A stretch of 64,000 bases of DNA, taken from positions 1 through 64,000 of the forward strand of contig CALFUK010000069.1 in NCBI GenBank assembly GCA_937929945.1. Direction: 5' to 3'. Below, piece by piece: positions 27,131 to 36,647 of this stretch. The stretch is from an uncultured Saprospiraceae bacterium (lineage in GTDB: Bacteria > Bacteroidota > Bacteroidia > Chitinophagales > Saprospiraceae). Within the stretch, counting starts at the first letter, position 1. Each line of letters starts with the position of its first letter. The notes under the pieces were generated by a model that did no database searches, was not told where the DNA came from, and worked only from the letters and a program-made list of their open reading frames with translations. The position numbers were made by a program, and so were the translations under genes.

Positions 27131-28438
27131 ATGAAATATGCCTACTGGATCCTAAGCCTCCTATTATTCACCTCTTGCAGTAGTGTCAGAGCACCGAATC
27201 GCTCTATCCAGTCCGAGTCAGCTACCCAGCCCATAGCATCTACTTCGACTGTAGAAAAGTCTGCATCATCTGATGAGGATACATATCAGCGCATCGATAA
27301 CATTCTGACGAAAGCTGTCGAGGACGGAGACATACCTGGAGCTGTAGCACTCATAGCTCATCAGGGGGAGGTCGTCTATCATAAAGCCTTTGGCCAAGCT
27401 GACAACACCACCAAACGGAAACTGGAGACAGATGACATCTTTAGGATAGCATCTCAGACAAAAGCCATCACATCCACTGCAGTCATGATGCTGTGGGAAA
27501 AAGGTCTATTTCAATTAGACGATCCGATATCACAATATATTCCAGAATTTGGACCAGCCATGATCTTAGATTCATTTATCGAGGCCGATAGCAGCTATCT
27601 GGTGAGACCTGCTACGTCTCAGATTACGATCCGGCATCTATTATCACACACCTCAGGCCTCGGGTACGGGGTCATAGATGGCGATCAGCGCTTTAAGAAA
27701 ATCTATGCTAAAGCTGGAATCACAGACCTATTCACGACAGAAAACATCAGTATCGGTGAGAGTGTCAAAAAACTCGCACAGCTACCACTCCATCATGAGC
27801 CAGGAGAGAGATTCACCTATAGTGAAGGACTCGATGTAATAGGCTATTTCATCGAGATCATCTCAGGTCAATCATTTGATGAATTTCTCAGGCAGCATAT
27901 ATTTGATCCCCTGAAGATGGACGACACCTGGTTCTATCTGCCTGACAGTATGCACAGCCGTGTCATACCTGTACAGCAGAAAGTAAATGGAACATGGGAA
28001 AGATACCCCATCACCTTTTATGACCCTGCATATCCTATGAAGGGTGCTAAACGATTCTTCTCTGGCGGAGCAGGACTGTCCAGCACCTCAGCAGACTATG
28101 CTAAGTTTTTACAGATGTATCTCGATGGTGGAACAGCGAATGGTCATCGCCTGCTCAGCCGCATGACCATCAGGACGATCATGGCTAACCAAATCGATGA
28201 TTCTTGGGGAGATGGGCCAAAGCACTATGGGCTCGCTTTCGGAGTGGTCAATGATCACGGAGAGGCCGTCGGAGGTCAGGGCAGCAAAGGCACCTTTGAC
28301 TGGGGTGGTTATTTTAATACCCAATATTTCGCTGATCCTCAGCAACAGATCATCGGTATCTTAATGAAGCAGACTCAGGGGACAGATAGCGACGACACTG
28401 GATGGCAATTCAGACAAGCTGTATTCTCTCTATTCTAA
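27131..28438 (+). CDS. Serine hydrolase, beta-lactamase class C family lipoprotein
   Basis: The 435-residue protein has a lipoprotein signal (LLLFTSC). The class C / penicillin-binding-like domain has Ser108-x-x-Lys111 (SQTK) as active site, a Tyr-Ser motif (FTYSEGLDV) and a C-terminal GTFDWGGYFNTQYF segment. Members include esterases, D-aminopeptidases and carboxypeptidases, and sequence does not separate these. No antibiotic-resistance context is present, so an esterase or peptidase role in the periplasm is more likely than true beta-lactamase activity. Confidence 0.87.
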   Translation: MKYAYWILSLLLFTSCSSVRAPNRSIQSESATQPIASTSTVEKSASSDEDTYQRIDNILTKAVEDGDIPGAVALIAHQGEVVYHKAFGQADNTTKRKLETDDIFRIASQTKAITSTAVMMLWEKGLFQLDDPISQYIPEFGPAMILDSFIEADSSYLVRPATSQITIRHLLSHTSGLGYGVIDGDQRFKKIYAKAGITDLFTTENISIGESVKKLAQLPLHHEPGERFTYSEGLDVIGYFIEIISGQSFDEFLRQHIFDPLKMDDTWFYLPDSMHSRVIPVQQKVNGTWERYPITFYDPAYPMKGAKRFFSGGAGLSSTSADYAKFLQMYLDGGTANGHRLLSRMTIRTIMANQIDDSWGDGPKHYGLAFGVVNDHGEAVGGQGSKGTFDWGGYFNTQYFADPQQQIIGILMKQTQGTDSDDTGWQFRQAVFSLF

Positions 28439-28525
28439 ACGAGATACTTTTAGCTCTTTATTCTTTAACATTTCCCTGCGGTGACCTAGCTCTGCTTGGG
28501 CGTCTTAAAAGTAAAGTTGATTTAT

Positions 28526-29020
28526 ATGCGCATCATAATCATTGCATCCTGCTTATTACTCCTTTCTCACTTAGGCGCAGACGCCCAGATCAGAAGAGAT
28601 AATAGCAATGTAGTAGCGGCATCAACTGTCCTCTCGGACAAGCATACCGCTGCATCTCAGAGAGCTGTGGTCTATAGAAATAGGGCTCAAAGAGCTAACA
28701 GGACCAACGCCAGATCTCGACTCAATCAAGAGCTGCAACTGACTAAGCAGGCAAATGCCTCCATGAGGAAAGCAAGGGAGGCCATCGCTGCTAAAGAAAT
28801 CATCAGGAAAGAAAAATCAAAACTATACCACGAAGGCTGTGGCACAAAATACAATAGCTATGTACAGCATCAAAGCTATGCCTATGACCATCCCACCAAT
28901 CATCAAGACAGCATACTCTTACATCGAGATGAGCTTGTCGTACTTCTAAAAAAGAAAAAATATCACTTTAAGCTGTGTATTGATGGCTCCAGTTACTATG
29001 TACTGAGAGAAGCCAAATAA
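28526..29020 (+). CDS. Hypothetical exported basic protein
   Basis: A 164-residue protein from ATG 28526, which begins a clean signal peptide (IIIIASCLLLLSHLGADAQ); an upstream TTG at 28496 would spoil it. The mature part is rich in Arg, Lys, Asn and Gln, with a helical region (QRANRTNARSRLNQELQL) and a C-terminal KKKKYHFKLCIDGSSYYVL segment. Two Cys are present. I recognise no family. It follows the serine hydrolase by 87 bp. Confidence 0.65.
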   Translation: MRIIIIASCLLLLSHLGADAQIRRDNSNVVAASTVLSDKHTAASQRAVVYRNRAQRANRTNARSRLNQELQLTKQANASMRKAREAIAAKEIIRKEKSKLYHEGCGTKYNSYVQHQSYAYDHPTNHQDSILLHRDELVVLLKKKKYHFKLCIDGSSYYVLREAK

Positions 29021-29391
29021 TCATCCCGATTCTTCCTCCTCCCCCCACGCTTTAGGAATTTAATAGCTCAGTTATCTCTTCTTATGGTGAAATCATCAAA
29101 TAAGTAATTGGGAAACTAAAGTTGGTGTGCTCGCTTTAGCAAACATATACTTACGTGGCGCACGCGATTTGATTGTAAGATCTGGTATTAGCCAAGTTAA
29201 TTCATCATCCATTTGTAACTATGTCAAAGATCCATTCAGTATGGATTAACATAGAGAGGATAACGTAACACGAAACGCGTAAAAGAAAAGGATTTCTAAT
29301 CTATGGCCTAACCATCAGTTATAATCAAACTATTAAGTAGAATCTATACTAATCGAAGAATAGTATAGTCTTTTACAACTAGATATGACAA
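29021..29391. other. 371-bp intergenic region
   Basis: No gene seen. A weak AT-rich hairpin CTATACTA/TAGTATAG (29344-29351, 29361-29368) followed by TCTTTT could act as a terminator on the plus strand, or lie beyond the stop of the convergent cold-shock gene. Confidence 0.4.
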
Positions 29392-29844
29392 CTATTTGAT
29401 AACAGTGACATTGATTGCATTCAAGCCTTTCTGGCCTCTAATCACTTCGTAAGTCACCTTGTTCTGTTGCTTGATTGGTTCATCCAGCTCTGCTGCATGG
29501 ACAAAGATATTCTCTCCAGTGATGGCATCGGTGATAAATCCATAGCCTTTTTCATCGTTGAAAAATTTCACAAAGCCTTTTCTGTGCTTTGCTTCGTGAG
29601 CTCGATCTTCCATTTTAGGCGTGCTCACATTGATATCTTCGATCTTCATCTCAATTTTTTGAGTCGGATCTGGCTTTTCTGGTACAAGATTTCCATCATC
29701 ATCCACATACATGATCATGGCTTCTAAGTTGTTCCCGTCTCTGGTTTCTTTCTTGCTTTGCTTGCGCTCTAACTTCTCTTTTCTCTTTTTTGCTTTTTTC
29801 TTTTCTCTCTCTTTTTTGTTAAATGTTTCTTGTGATTTAGCCAT
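29392..29844 (-). CDS. Cold-shock-domain protein with basic N-terminal extension
   Basis: A 150-residue protein. The first 35 residues are almost entirely Lys, Arg and Glu and should form a charged helix. A short acidic linker follows, then a cold-shock domain at about 87-150 with RNP1 KGYGFI and RNP2 IFVHAA. CSD proteins bind single-stranded RNA or DNA and melt RNA structure. The extension makes this twice the length of a plain CspA and is common in CSD proteins of the phylum. Its transcript is monocistronic as far as can be seen. Confidence 0.9.
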   Translation of the reverse strand: MAKSQETFNKKEREKKKAKKRKEKLERKQSKKETRDGNNLEAMIMYVDDDGNLVPEKPDPTQKIEMKIEDINVSTPKMEDRAHEAKHRKGFVKFFNDEKGYGFITDAITGENIFVHAAELDEPIKQQNKVTYEVIRGQKGLNAINVTVIK

Positions 29845-30055
29845 AGATTGGTTTTAGTTAAAGAATGATAAATTAGATATTAAAGCCAAAAACTCGAGAA
29901 AAGCATTATAAACGGCAAAAAGTACCTAAAAGTAAAACAAATGTAAGAAATCCTAATGGCTTATCTGAATCGTCGAGATACTCATTAGATCATTAATTAC
30001 ATATATATAATGCGATTATTAAAAGACTAGTTCAATTGTATTGTCCCAATTTTGA

Positions 30056-30784
30056 TCAAGAACTGGCACGAGCTGTCCAGAATGTATCGTAAAGAGCAAA
30101 GAGGACAAAATAACTGCCACCCATGATGACCAGTGATTCTGCCACGACACTCCGCTCGCTGTATATATAAAGAGTGTACAGTGCAGCAGCTACTGAGACT
30201 ACAGACACGACTAGGTGGGCATAGAAGAATCTGCGCGTCCGGCTCGGATATGCGTACTTCAAAGGCACAAAGTGCAAAATCGCGATCACGATAACTGAGC
30301 AAAAGTTAAGCGTCTGGTTGTTCTGAAAGACAAAGAATTGGAAAAAGACGACAAAATTCCACAGGACTGGAAAACCGATAAAATACTGTTCGTCCTCGAC
30401 CATACCAGTCTTACCATAGTACAGGGCTGAAGAAATCAAAATGAAGCTAAGAGACAGGAGCATCAGCTGATCAGTCACCATATCGGCCTTATAAAAAAAG
30501 AATGCAGGGATCAGTGAATACGTAGCAAAATCAATGACGTAATCAATATTCTTACCATCCATAGAAGGTAGATACTTCTCCACCTGAAACAGTCGAGCTA
30601 AAGTCCCATCGACACTGTCAATGAAAAATGAAAGGATCAACCATAAAAAGCATGCACGCCAATCACCATCATCAATCGCTATGATAGCCATAAATGCGGT
30701 AAGCAATCCCAATGATGTAAATACATGAACTCCCCAAGCTAATATTCTATTCCCCAAGTTGATATTACTGATTACTTTTACCAA
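30056..30784 (-). CDS. pcs: Phosphatidylcholine synthase (CDP-alcohol phosphatidyltransferase)
   Basis: An integral membrane enzyme with about eight hydrophobic segments. The CDP-alcohol phosphotransferase motif is DSVDGTLAR, then eight-plus residues, then GKNIDYVID, where the Asp residues bind CDP-diacylglycerol and metal. The continuation FATYSLIPAFFFY is characteristic of phosphatidylcholine synthase, which joins choline to CDP-diacylglycerol. The start is uncertain: an ATG at 30859 would overlap the divergent choline transporter gene and add an unrelated leader, so I chose TTG at 30784; TTG at 30757 is also possible. It is head to head with a choline transporter gene, which supports the substrate. 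The 211 bp between it and the cold-shock gene show no gene. Confidence 0.82.
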   Translation of the reverse strand: MVKVISNINLGNRILAWGVHVFTSLGLLTAFMAIIAIDDGDWRACFLWLILSFFIDSVDGTLARLFQVEKYLPSMDGKNIDYVIDFATYSLIPAFFFYKADMVTDQLMLLSLSFILISSALYYGKTGMVEDEQYFIGFPVLWNFVVFFQFFVFQNNQTLNFCSVIVIAILHFVPLKYAYPSRTRRFFYAHLVVSVVSVAAALYTLYIYSERSVVAESLVIMGGSYFVLFALYDTFWTARASS

Positions 30785-30806
30785 GGTACAAAAGGGACAG
30801 AGTATA

Positions 30807-32390
30807 TTGAGTAAATCGCTAAATTCTAAGAGACCATTTATTGCCTTTGCTCTGATCACCCTGATTGTGGCAGGTATAGCTGCAGTTAGCGATCAGGCTA
30901 TTCATTGGTTAGGACTCATCCTAGTGTTCCTCTTCTACTTCTTGATCTTTGGTATCGGCGTCTGGGCCAGCAAGAAGGAAGACAAATCGAAAGCCAATTC
31001 CTTTCTATTGGCAGGTCGCAAGTTACCCCTCTGGATAGCCATGCTGACCATGGCAGCTACCTGGATCGGAGGCGGCTACATCAATGGGACCGCAGAAGCT
31101 GCCTCTGGTAGTGGGCTGCTCTGGGTACAAGCACCGTGGGGCTACGGACTGAGCCTGATCATCGGCGGCATCTTCTTTGCGCGCAAGATGAGGCGCTATC
31201 GATTTAGCACCATGCTAGATCCCTTAGCTCAGCGTTTTGGCATCAAGATGGCTGCTGTCTTCTTTCTCCCTGCCGTATGCGGAGAGATATTCTGGATCGC
31301 AGCTATCCTGACGGCACTCGGCACCACTTTCTCTGTGATCATAGGTCTGGATATCTCTACTGCCATCATAGCCTCTGCTTTGATTGGCATTCTCTATACC
31401 GTTATTGGTGGCCTGTGGTCAGTAGCGTATACCGATGTCATCCAGTTATTCCTACTCAGCATTGGCTTACTCTTGGTGACGCCCTACATCATTTCTGCAT
31501 CTGGTAGCATTTCAGATATATGGTCAGCTTATGAGCTCCAGTTCGGACACCGTGCACAGCTCATCCCTCAGCCTGCTTTGATGGGAGATCACTTTTATAG
31601 CTGGATGGATACTGGTCTATTATTGATCTTTGGAGGTATACCGTGGCAGGTATATTTTCAGCGTGTATTAGCAGCAAAAAATGAAAAGACGGCCATGTGG
31701 CTTTCTATTTCTGCTGGCGTCATTTGCATTCTCATTGCGATTCCCGCTGCATTCATCGGCATGGTGGGAGCTATCACTGACTGGTCAGCATTAGGCCTTG
31801 CAGGACCTGAAAGCCATGCCAGTGTCCTGCCATATGTGCTGCGCTACCTGACCCCGGGACTTATCGCGATGATCGGACTTAGTGCCATCTCAGCAGCTGT
31901 GATGTCATCCATAGACTCATCTATGCTGTCAGCCAGCACGCTGGCTGTGATCAATGTATACAAGCCCTTATTGAGACCTGATCTCTCCAGCACTAAGATG
32001 CGTAGCATGCTCCGAAGAAGCATCGTTATCATAGGTTTGGCCGCTACATTCTTATCACTGAGCATAGAAAGTGTGTATGCGCTCTGGTTCTTATGCAGCG
32101 ATATGGTGTACTGCCTGTTATTTCCAGCACTCTGCTGTGCGCTCTTTGACCCAAAGGCTAATCGAGCAGGTGCCTTATGCGGTTTTATCGTTGCTCTTGT
32201 ATTAAGAATCGGTGGTGGTGATGCTACCTTGCACCTACCTATACTGCTGCCATATCCTATGATAGAAGATGGTATGGTACTTTTCCCTTTCCGTACGACC
32301 GCGATGCTCTCAGGTCTGCTGACCATCATCATCGTCTCTCGCATCACTCAGCATCGCTATCCAGCTACTGTGCTAAAGGAGTCAGAATGA
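30807..32390 (+). CDS. Sodium/choline symporter, high-affinity CHT (SLC5A7-like) type
   Basis: About 527 residues from TTG 30807 (MSKSLNSKRPF); an earlier TTG at 30759 adds an unlikely leader. It has the sodium:solute symporter fold with about 13 membrane segments. Long stretches resemble the animal high-affinity choline transporter: ATWIGGGYINGTAEA, YTVIGGLWSVAYTDVIQLF, GGIPWQVYFQRVL, SAAVMSSIDSSMLSAS and LRIGGGDATLHLP. It should import choline with sodium at the inner membrane. The divergent pcs gene would use that choline to make phosphatidylcholine. The resemblance to CHT rather than to bacterial BCCT or Opu transporters is notable. Confidence 0.85.
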   Translation: MSKSLNSKRPFIAFALITLIVAGIAAVSDQAIHWLGLILVFLFYFLIFGIGVWASKKEDKSKANSFLLAGRKLPLWIAMLTMAATWIGGGYINGTAEAASGSGLLWVQAPWGYGLSLIIGGIFFARKMRRYRFSTMLDPLAQRFGIKMAAVFFLPAVCGEIFWIAAILTALGTTFSVIIGLDISTAIIASALIGILYTVIGGLWSVAYTDVIQLFLLSIGLLLVTPYIISASGSISDIWSAYELQFGHRAQLIPQPALMGDHFYSWMDTGLLLIFGGIPWQVYFQRVLAAKNEKTAMWLSISAGVICILIAIPAAFIGMVGAITDWSALGLAGPESHASVLPYVLRYLTPGLIAMIGLSAISAAVMSSIDSSMLSASTLAVINVYKPLLRPDLSSTKMRSMLRRSIVIIGLAATFLSLSIESVYALWFLCSDMVYCLLFPALCCALFDPKANRAGALCGFIVALVLRIGGGDATLHLPILLPYPMIEDGMVLFPFRTTAMLSGLLTIIIVSRITQHRYPATVLKESE

Positions 32391-32671
32391 GACTGAACGA
32401 TAGCTGCAACAAGATTCTTTGTTATCATAAATTCAAAAATAACCCCATAACTCTCATGGGAATGGACGAGCTAATACCATAGCACGGCTTTCTTCCAGCC
32501 TCGAGACTTTATCCTACTGATCATTAGAACTTGCGCGAGACAGATAAATCCATTACTCATAATCTCAGTGTTAGAGAGCCTGTAGCCAGAGACAGTAAAT
32601 CAATATTTTCTGATAACTTAACACTTTAAGAATCAGAATCTCTCATATTTTCCAAAGTGAACTGATATATT

Positions 32672-33553
32672 ATGATGACAGGATTTCAGTCAGCGCAGGC
32701 TACAGTGAATCACATCCAGATACACTACCTCAGAAAAGGCACAGGACCACCACTACTACTCCTTCACGGCTATCCGCAGACTCACATCATGTGGCACAAA
32801 GTAGTCCAGACATTGGCTGAGCACTATACCGTCATAGCCAGTGACTTACGAGGCTATGGTGACAGCAGTACTCCCGAGACTGACGATCAGCATCTACCCT
32901 ACTCTAAGCGAGTCATGGCTGATGATCAGCTGCTACTGATGAAATCATTGGGCTTTGACCAATTCTATCTGATGGCGCATGACCGTGGAGCAAGGGTGGC
33001 TCACAGGCTGGCCCTTGATGCACCAGAGGCCGTAGTCAAACTAATTTTGCTCGACATAGCTCCGACACTGTATATGTATGAGAATACTACGATGGCCTTC
33101 GCCTCAGCCTATTTTCACTGGTTTCTACTAATCCAGCCATTTAATCTGCCAGAGATCTTTATCGGAGGTAATACAAGGTACTTTCTTCAAGCCATCTTCC
33201 GAGCTAAGCCCGGTCATCAAGACATCCACACTGATGCAGCTGTGGCGGAGTATCTCAGATGCTTTGATGAGTCCACGATCCATGCTAGCTGCGAAGACTA
33301 CAGAGCATCAGCGACAATAGACTTACAGCATGATCAGACAGATCGTGATCAAAAAAATATTATCCAATGTCCACTTCTCATCATGTGGGGTGCTCATGGA
33401 ATCATAGGCAAACTCTACGATCCAGTCCAAGTGTGGCAATCATACGCCAAAGATGTGAAAGGTGTAGAAGTAGCTGCTGGTCACTTCATTCCAGAGGAAT
33501 GTCCTGAGGCTTTACTTGCCAATGTCATTCCATTTCTTCAAGATACACTTTAG
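32672..33553 (+). CDS. Alpha/beta hydrolase, haloacetate dehalogenase-like
   Basis: A 293-residue cytoplasmic hydrolase. The nucleophile is an Asp, not Ser: HDRGARVAHRL with Asp104 and the Arg pair that binds the substrate carboxylate in fluoroacetate dehalogenases. HGYPQTHIMWH forms the oxyanion region. YFHWFLL supplies the His-Trp pair of the halide site. The catalytic base is His271 in AAGHFIPEE. The pattern fits haloacetate dehalogenase (DehH1/FAcD family). Family members also act on other short acids, so the true substrate is uncertain. It converges on the kinase gene with only 5 bp between them. The 281 bp upstream hold nothing that I recognise. Confidence 0.8.
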   Translation: MMTGFQSAQATVNHIQIHYLRKGTGPPLLLLHGYPQTHIMWHKVVQTLAEHYTVIASDLRGYGDSSTPETDDQHLPYSKRVMADDQLLLMKSLGFDQFYLMAHDRGARVAHRLALDAPEAVVKLILLDIAPTLYMYENTTMAFASAYFHWFLLIQPFNLPEIFIGGNTRYFLQAIFRAKPGHQDIHTDAAVAEYLRCFDESTIHASCEDYRASATIDLQHDQTDRDQKNIIQCPLLIMWGAHGIIGKLYDPVQVWQSYAKDVKGVEVAAGHFIPEECPEALLANVIPFLQDTL

Positions 33554-33558
33554 CAGAT

Positions 33559-35502
33559 CTATGCCACTTTTCTATACTTCTCAATGCTCATGGTGATCTC
33601 CGTACCTTGCTCGGTGCGGATCAATAGCTCAGCACCGAGCTTGACTTTGAAAGCTTCTACCAGCTCCAGTCCGAATCCACTTTTAACTTGAGAAGATGCG
33701 ACATCTTGCATACCGATACCATCATCAGTCACTCTCAAAATTAGTCTGCCATTCTCCTCTCTCAGATTCACTGTGATCAAGCCCGCACGGTCTTCGGGGA
33801 AGGCATATTTAAGAGAATTGCTGACCAGCTCATTCACGATCAGCCCGATAGGTACGACGGTATCTACGTCTAAATTTATCTCTTCTAAATCTAATTGTAA
33901 CTTGATCCTGTCCCCTTGAATGTTATAGGAGTCAAAGAGATTTTTAAATAGCTTTTCAAAATATTCTTTGATATTGACCCCGGCAAAATTATTTTTCTGA
34001 TAGAGGTTTTGATGAATTAGTGCCATCGATTTGACTCTGTCTTTCCCTTTTTTGATGGCTGACTCCACTAAGGGGTCATCCGAATATCTTCCCTGCAATG
34101 TCAATATGGAAGATATGATTTGAAGATTATTTTTTACTCTATGGTGAATTTCTTTAAGAAGCATATCCTTATCTCGCAGTGACGATTCGATGATTTTTTT
34201 CTGAGCTGATAGGGCCTTATTTTTACTAAGATTAGACCTAATGAATATAGCCGACGACAGGAGTCCCGCTAAAAGAAGAGCCATAATGATTCGAAGCGCG
34301 CGCTTATCTCTTTGCTGCTGACCCAACTCTAAATTTTGTATTTCGATTCGTTTTTCTTTTTGCTCAGTATCATATTTGGTTTGCATCTCTTCAATATATT
34401 CTAACTTCTCTTCAGCACGCAATTTCTTGTAAAGCGCTAAGTAGTCCTTTAGATACATCAGGGCCTGACTTGGTTGGTCCAGCTGCTCATGAGCCTGGTA
34501 GGCAGCATACTTGAGGTCTAATCTGATATCCTCTCGATCAGTCCCCTCCAATACTTGTAAGCCCTGTTCTACGTAGCTCAGCGAGCGTTCTGGATGCCCA
34601 TCTTCCAATTCTACTTTACCCAGAAATAAATAGTTTTTTGCTAAGGAAAATTGACTACTCGACACTTTAAATAGCTCATTCGCATTAAGCAAATTAACTC
34701 TCGCATTATCTAAGTCTTTGCCCGCCTCATAATAAGCATCTCCATAGGAGTTATAAGTGAATGCTATGTCGTATGTATCTTGAGTCATCTGGTAGTAAAG
34801 CATCGCGCTATCAAGATACAGGAGTGCAGAATCAAGATTATATAGATATGTATAAGCAACACCGAGGTTATTGTGCTGTTGCGCCACACCCTCTCTGTTT
34901 CCGAGCTCTTTATTTAACTCCAAACCCTGATGATAGAATTTGGCTGCTTCTCGATTCTTATTTGTAATCCGGTAGATGACTCCAATATTATTTAGCGTAT
35001 TTGCCATACCAGATTTACGATCAAGGCCCTCTGAAAGCTCTATGGACTTTAGATAAAACGCTAACGCTTTCTCATAATCTCCTTGGAAGTAAGAGGAGAC
35101 TCCCTGATAATGCGTACATCGAGCAACAGCGATTTTATCGCCTACATCCTTGAACCTCTTGATTGCTTCTTCATACGCGGCAATAGACTTTTTCAAGTTT
35201 CCAGACACATCATGCGTATAACCAAGAAGTTCATAAGCCTCAGCCGCTATTACTATGAGTGCTTTACTTTCAGCTTCCTCAATGACTTGGTGTAGCAATA
35301 CCGATGTACTGTCATACAGAGATTCATCGACCAGAATTCCAGCAAAGTCAACTTTCGCCTGAAGTCTTATTTTTTCTGAGCTCGTCGTATCTATCACCAA
35401 GAGAATGGAATCCTTACCTGATGCATATGCAGAGATGTGTACTGCTAAAAATAAAACGACGAGAATGACCTTTGACAGATCTAAGGGGCATCGATCAGGC
35501 AT
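33559..35502 (-). CDS. TPR-domain sensor histidine kinase, HisKA_2 type
   Basis: A 647-residue protein with a signal peptide or N-terminal anchor, about six to seven TPR units between residues 40 and 380, a coiled segment, one membrane span near 405-422, and a cytoplasmic HisKA_2 kinase. The H-box is EIHHRVKNNLQIISSILTLQ (His453/His454). The ATPase has ELVSNSLKYAFPE and DDGIGMQ. The TPR part would lie outside the inner membrane as sensor. No response regulator lies next to it, so it is an orphan kinase. Confidence 0.9.
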   Translation of the reverse strand: MPDRCPLDLSKVILVVLFLAVHISAYASGKDSILLVIDTTSSEKIRLQAKVDFAGILVDESLYDSTSVLLHQVIEEAESKALIVIAAEAYELLGYTHDVSGNLKKSIAAYEEAIKRFKDVGDKIAVARCTHYQGVSSYFQGDYEKALAFYLKSIELSEGLDRKSGMANTLNNIGVIYRITNKNREAAKFYHQGLELNKELGNREGVAQQHNNLGVAYTYLYNLDSALLYLDSAMLYYQMTQDTYDIAFTYNSYGDAYYEAGKDLDNARVNLLNANELFKVSSSQFSLAKNYLFLGKVELEDGHPERSLSYVEQGLQVLEGTDREDIRLDLKYAAYQAHEQLDQPSQALMYLKDYLALYKKLRAEEKLEYIEEMQTKYDTEQKEKRIEIQNLELGQQQRDKRALRIIMALLLAGLLSSAIFIRSNLSKNKALSAQKKIIESSLRDKDMLLKEIHHRVKNNLQIISSILTLQGRYSDDPLVESAIKKGKDRVKSMALIHQNLYQKNNFAGVNIKEYFEKLFKNLFDSYNIQGDRIKLQLDLEEINLDVDTVVPIGLIVNELVSNSLKYAFPEDRAGLITVNLREENGRLILRVTDDGIGMQDVASSQVKSGFGLELVEAFKVKLGAELLIRTEQGTEITMSIEKYRKVA

Positions 35503-35626
35503 AGTGGAAATTGGATTTAGTATCTAAATATAACAAACTAATCAACGTCATCTATCAGCGATCTTGCACCAGAAGCTTATTCATCAGTCCAATTATAATA
35601 CGTGCAATGATTTTCACAAGATTACA

Positions 35627-36628
35627 CTACTGCAAAATGTCTATGGCTTTTTCCAGCATATCATCTCTACCAGCACTAATTCCTTCAGCCGTATTTTCTA
35701 TAAAGACATCAGGCTCTACACCAGACTCAATGGACTGCATCTCAGCATCCAGAAAGTCGCTCATGGATACTGCAATGATCCAACCATTAGATAGCTGATA
35801 GCCATTGTTACCGCCCCCGCCTCCGCCAGTGAGCTGTCCCACTACAGTCACACCTGGCACAGCCTTATACATGGCAGCCATATATGAACTAGCGCTGTAT
35901 GATTCTCGATCAGTGATGAGGGCTATCGGCAGATATAAATAGAAGTCAGCCGATGGTGTTGATCTGACAGGGATTGGATCAGTATTCTCCTCGTGCCCAG
36001 GGCCACTTTTTTCTATGTAGTAACCTACGGTCAGTGGCTCTGTGATCAGCTCAGAGATCATCTCGATGAAAGGATTACTATCGCCACCTCTGTTACTCCT
36101 GATGTCAATGATGATGCCCTTAGCTCCCTCTTCCTTCATCTGCCTCATGATAGCAGGTAATGCCTGGAAGCGGTCCATATCCTGGATAAAAATATAGCCC
36201 AAGTCACCAGCGATCATACCATAAAAAAGATCACCTTCTTGGGTCAATCTACCACCCGCATACTGATCGCGTACCACATCAATAGAGAAATGTACTTCGA
36301 AGTCGGCGAAATAGGGATATTTTCTGGCGCTGGAAAATGAAGATTGCAGTCTATTGTGGTTATCTCTGAGCTCCATGAGTGCATCTTGGCAGAGATCAAA
36401 AAGCTCCACATCTGTCATATCTCGGCTGACCAGGCTCAGGTATCGCTCTCGGACCTCATCCCAATCTACCCCCTTCTCTCGAAAGTAGATGTAGTGCTCA
36501 TCGACATAGGTCCAAAATTCTTCAAATATTGATACAGCGTCGAATGATTCTGAAGGTATCATAATCTCTTTGGAGCAAGAAAAAAATGTAATCATGAAGG
36601 ATAAATAAAGAATGCTAAAAAACTTCAT
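35627..36628 (-). CDS. S41 family peptidase lipoprotein
   Basis: The 333-residue protein has a lipoprotein signal (ITFFSC). The N-terminal helical region (IFEEFWTYVDEHYIYF) is followed by a tail-specific protease core: IIIDIRSNRGGDSNPF, and the active-site segment ITDRESYSASSYMAAMYK with catalytic Ser, then VVGQLTGGGGGGNNG. It lacks a clear PDZ domain. This is the short C-terminal-processing-peptidase type common in Bacteroidota. It shares its unusual leader sequence with the M43 lipoprotein gene near the start of the window. Confidence 0.87.
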   Translation of the reverse strand: MKFFSILYLSFMITFFSCSKEIMIPSESFDAVSIFEEFWTYVDEHYIYFREKGVDWDEVRERYLSLVSRDMTDVELFDLCQDALMELRDNHNRLQSSFSSARKYPYFADFEVHFSIDVVRDQYAGGRLTQEGDLFYGMIAGDLGYIFIQDMDRFQALPAIMRQMKEEGAKGIIIDIRSNRGGDSNPFIEMISELITEPLTVGYYIEKSGPGHEENTDPIPVRSTPSADFYLYLPIALITDRESYSASSYMAAMYKAVPGVTVVGQLTGGGGGGNNGYQLSNGWIIAVSMSDFLDAEMQSIESGVEPDVFIENTAEGISAGRDDMLEKAIDILQ

Positions 36629-36647
36629 AGGTTTGATTTTTTTGATT

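Noticed and set aside
27131-28438. Antibiotic-resistance beta-lactamase
   Set aside because: The fold and SxxK motif are shared with many esterases and peptidases, the protein is a lipoprotein of 435 residues, and no resistance context exists.
31844-32347. 167-codon open frame antisense to the choline transporter gene
   Set aside because: The sense frame is a clearly conserved transporter; the antisense frame has no motif.
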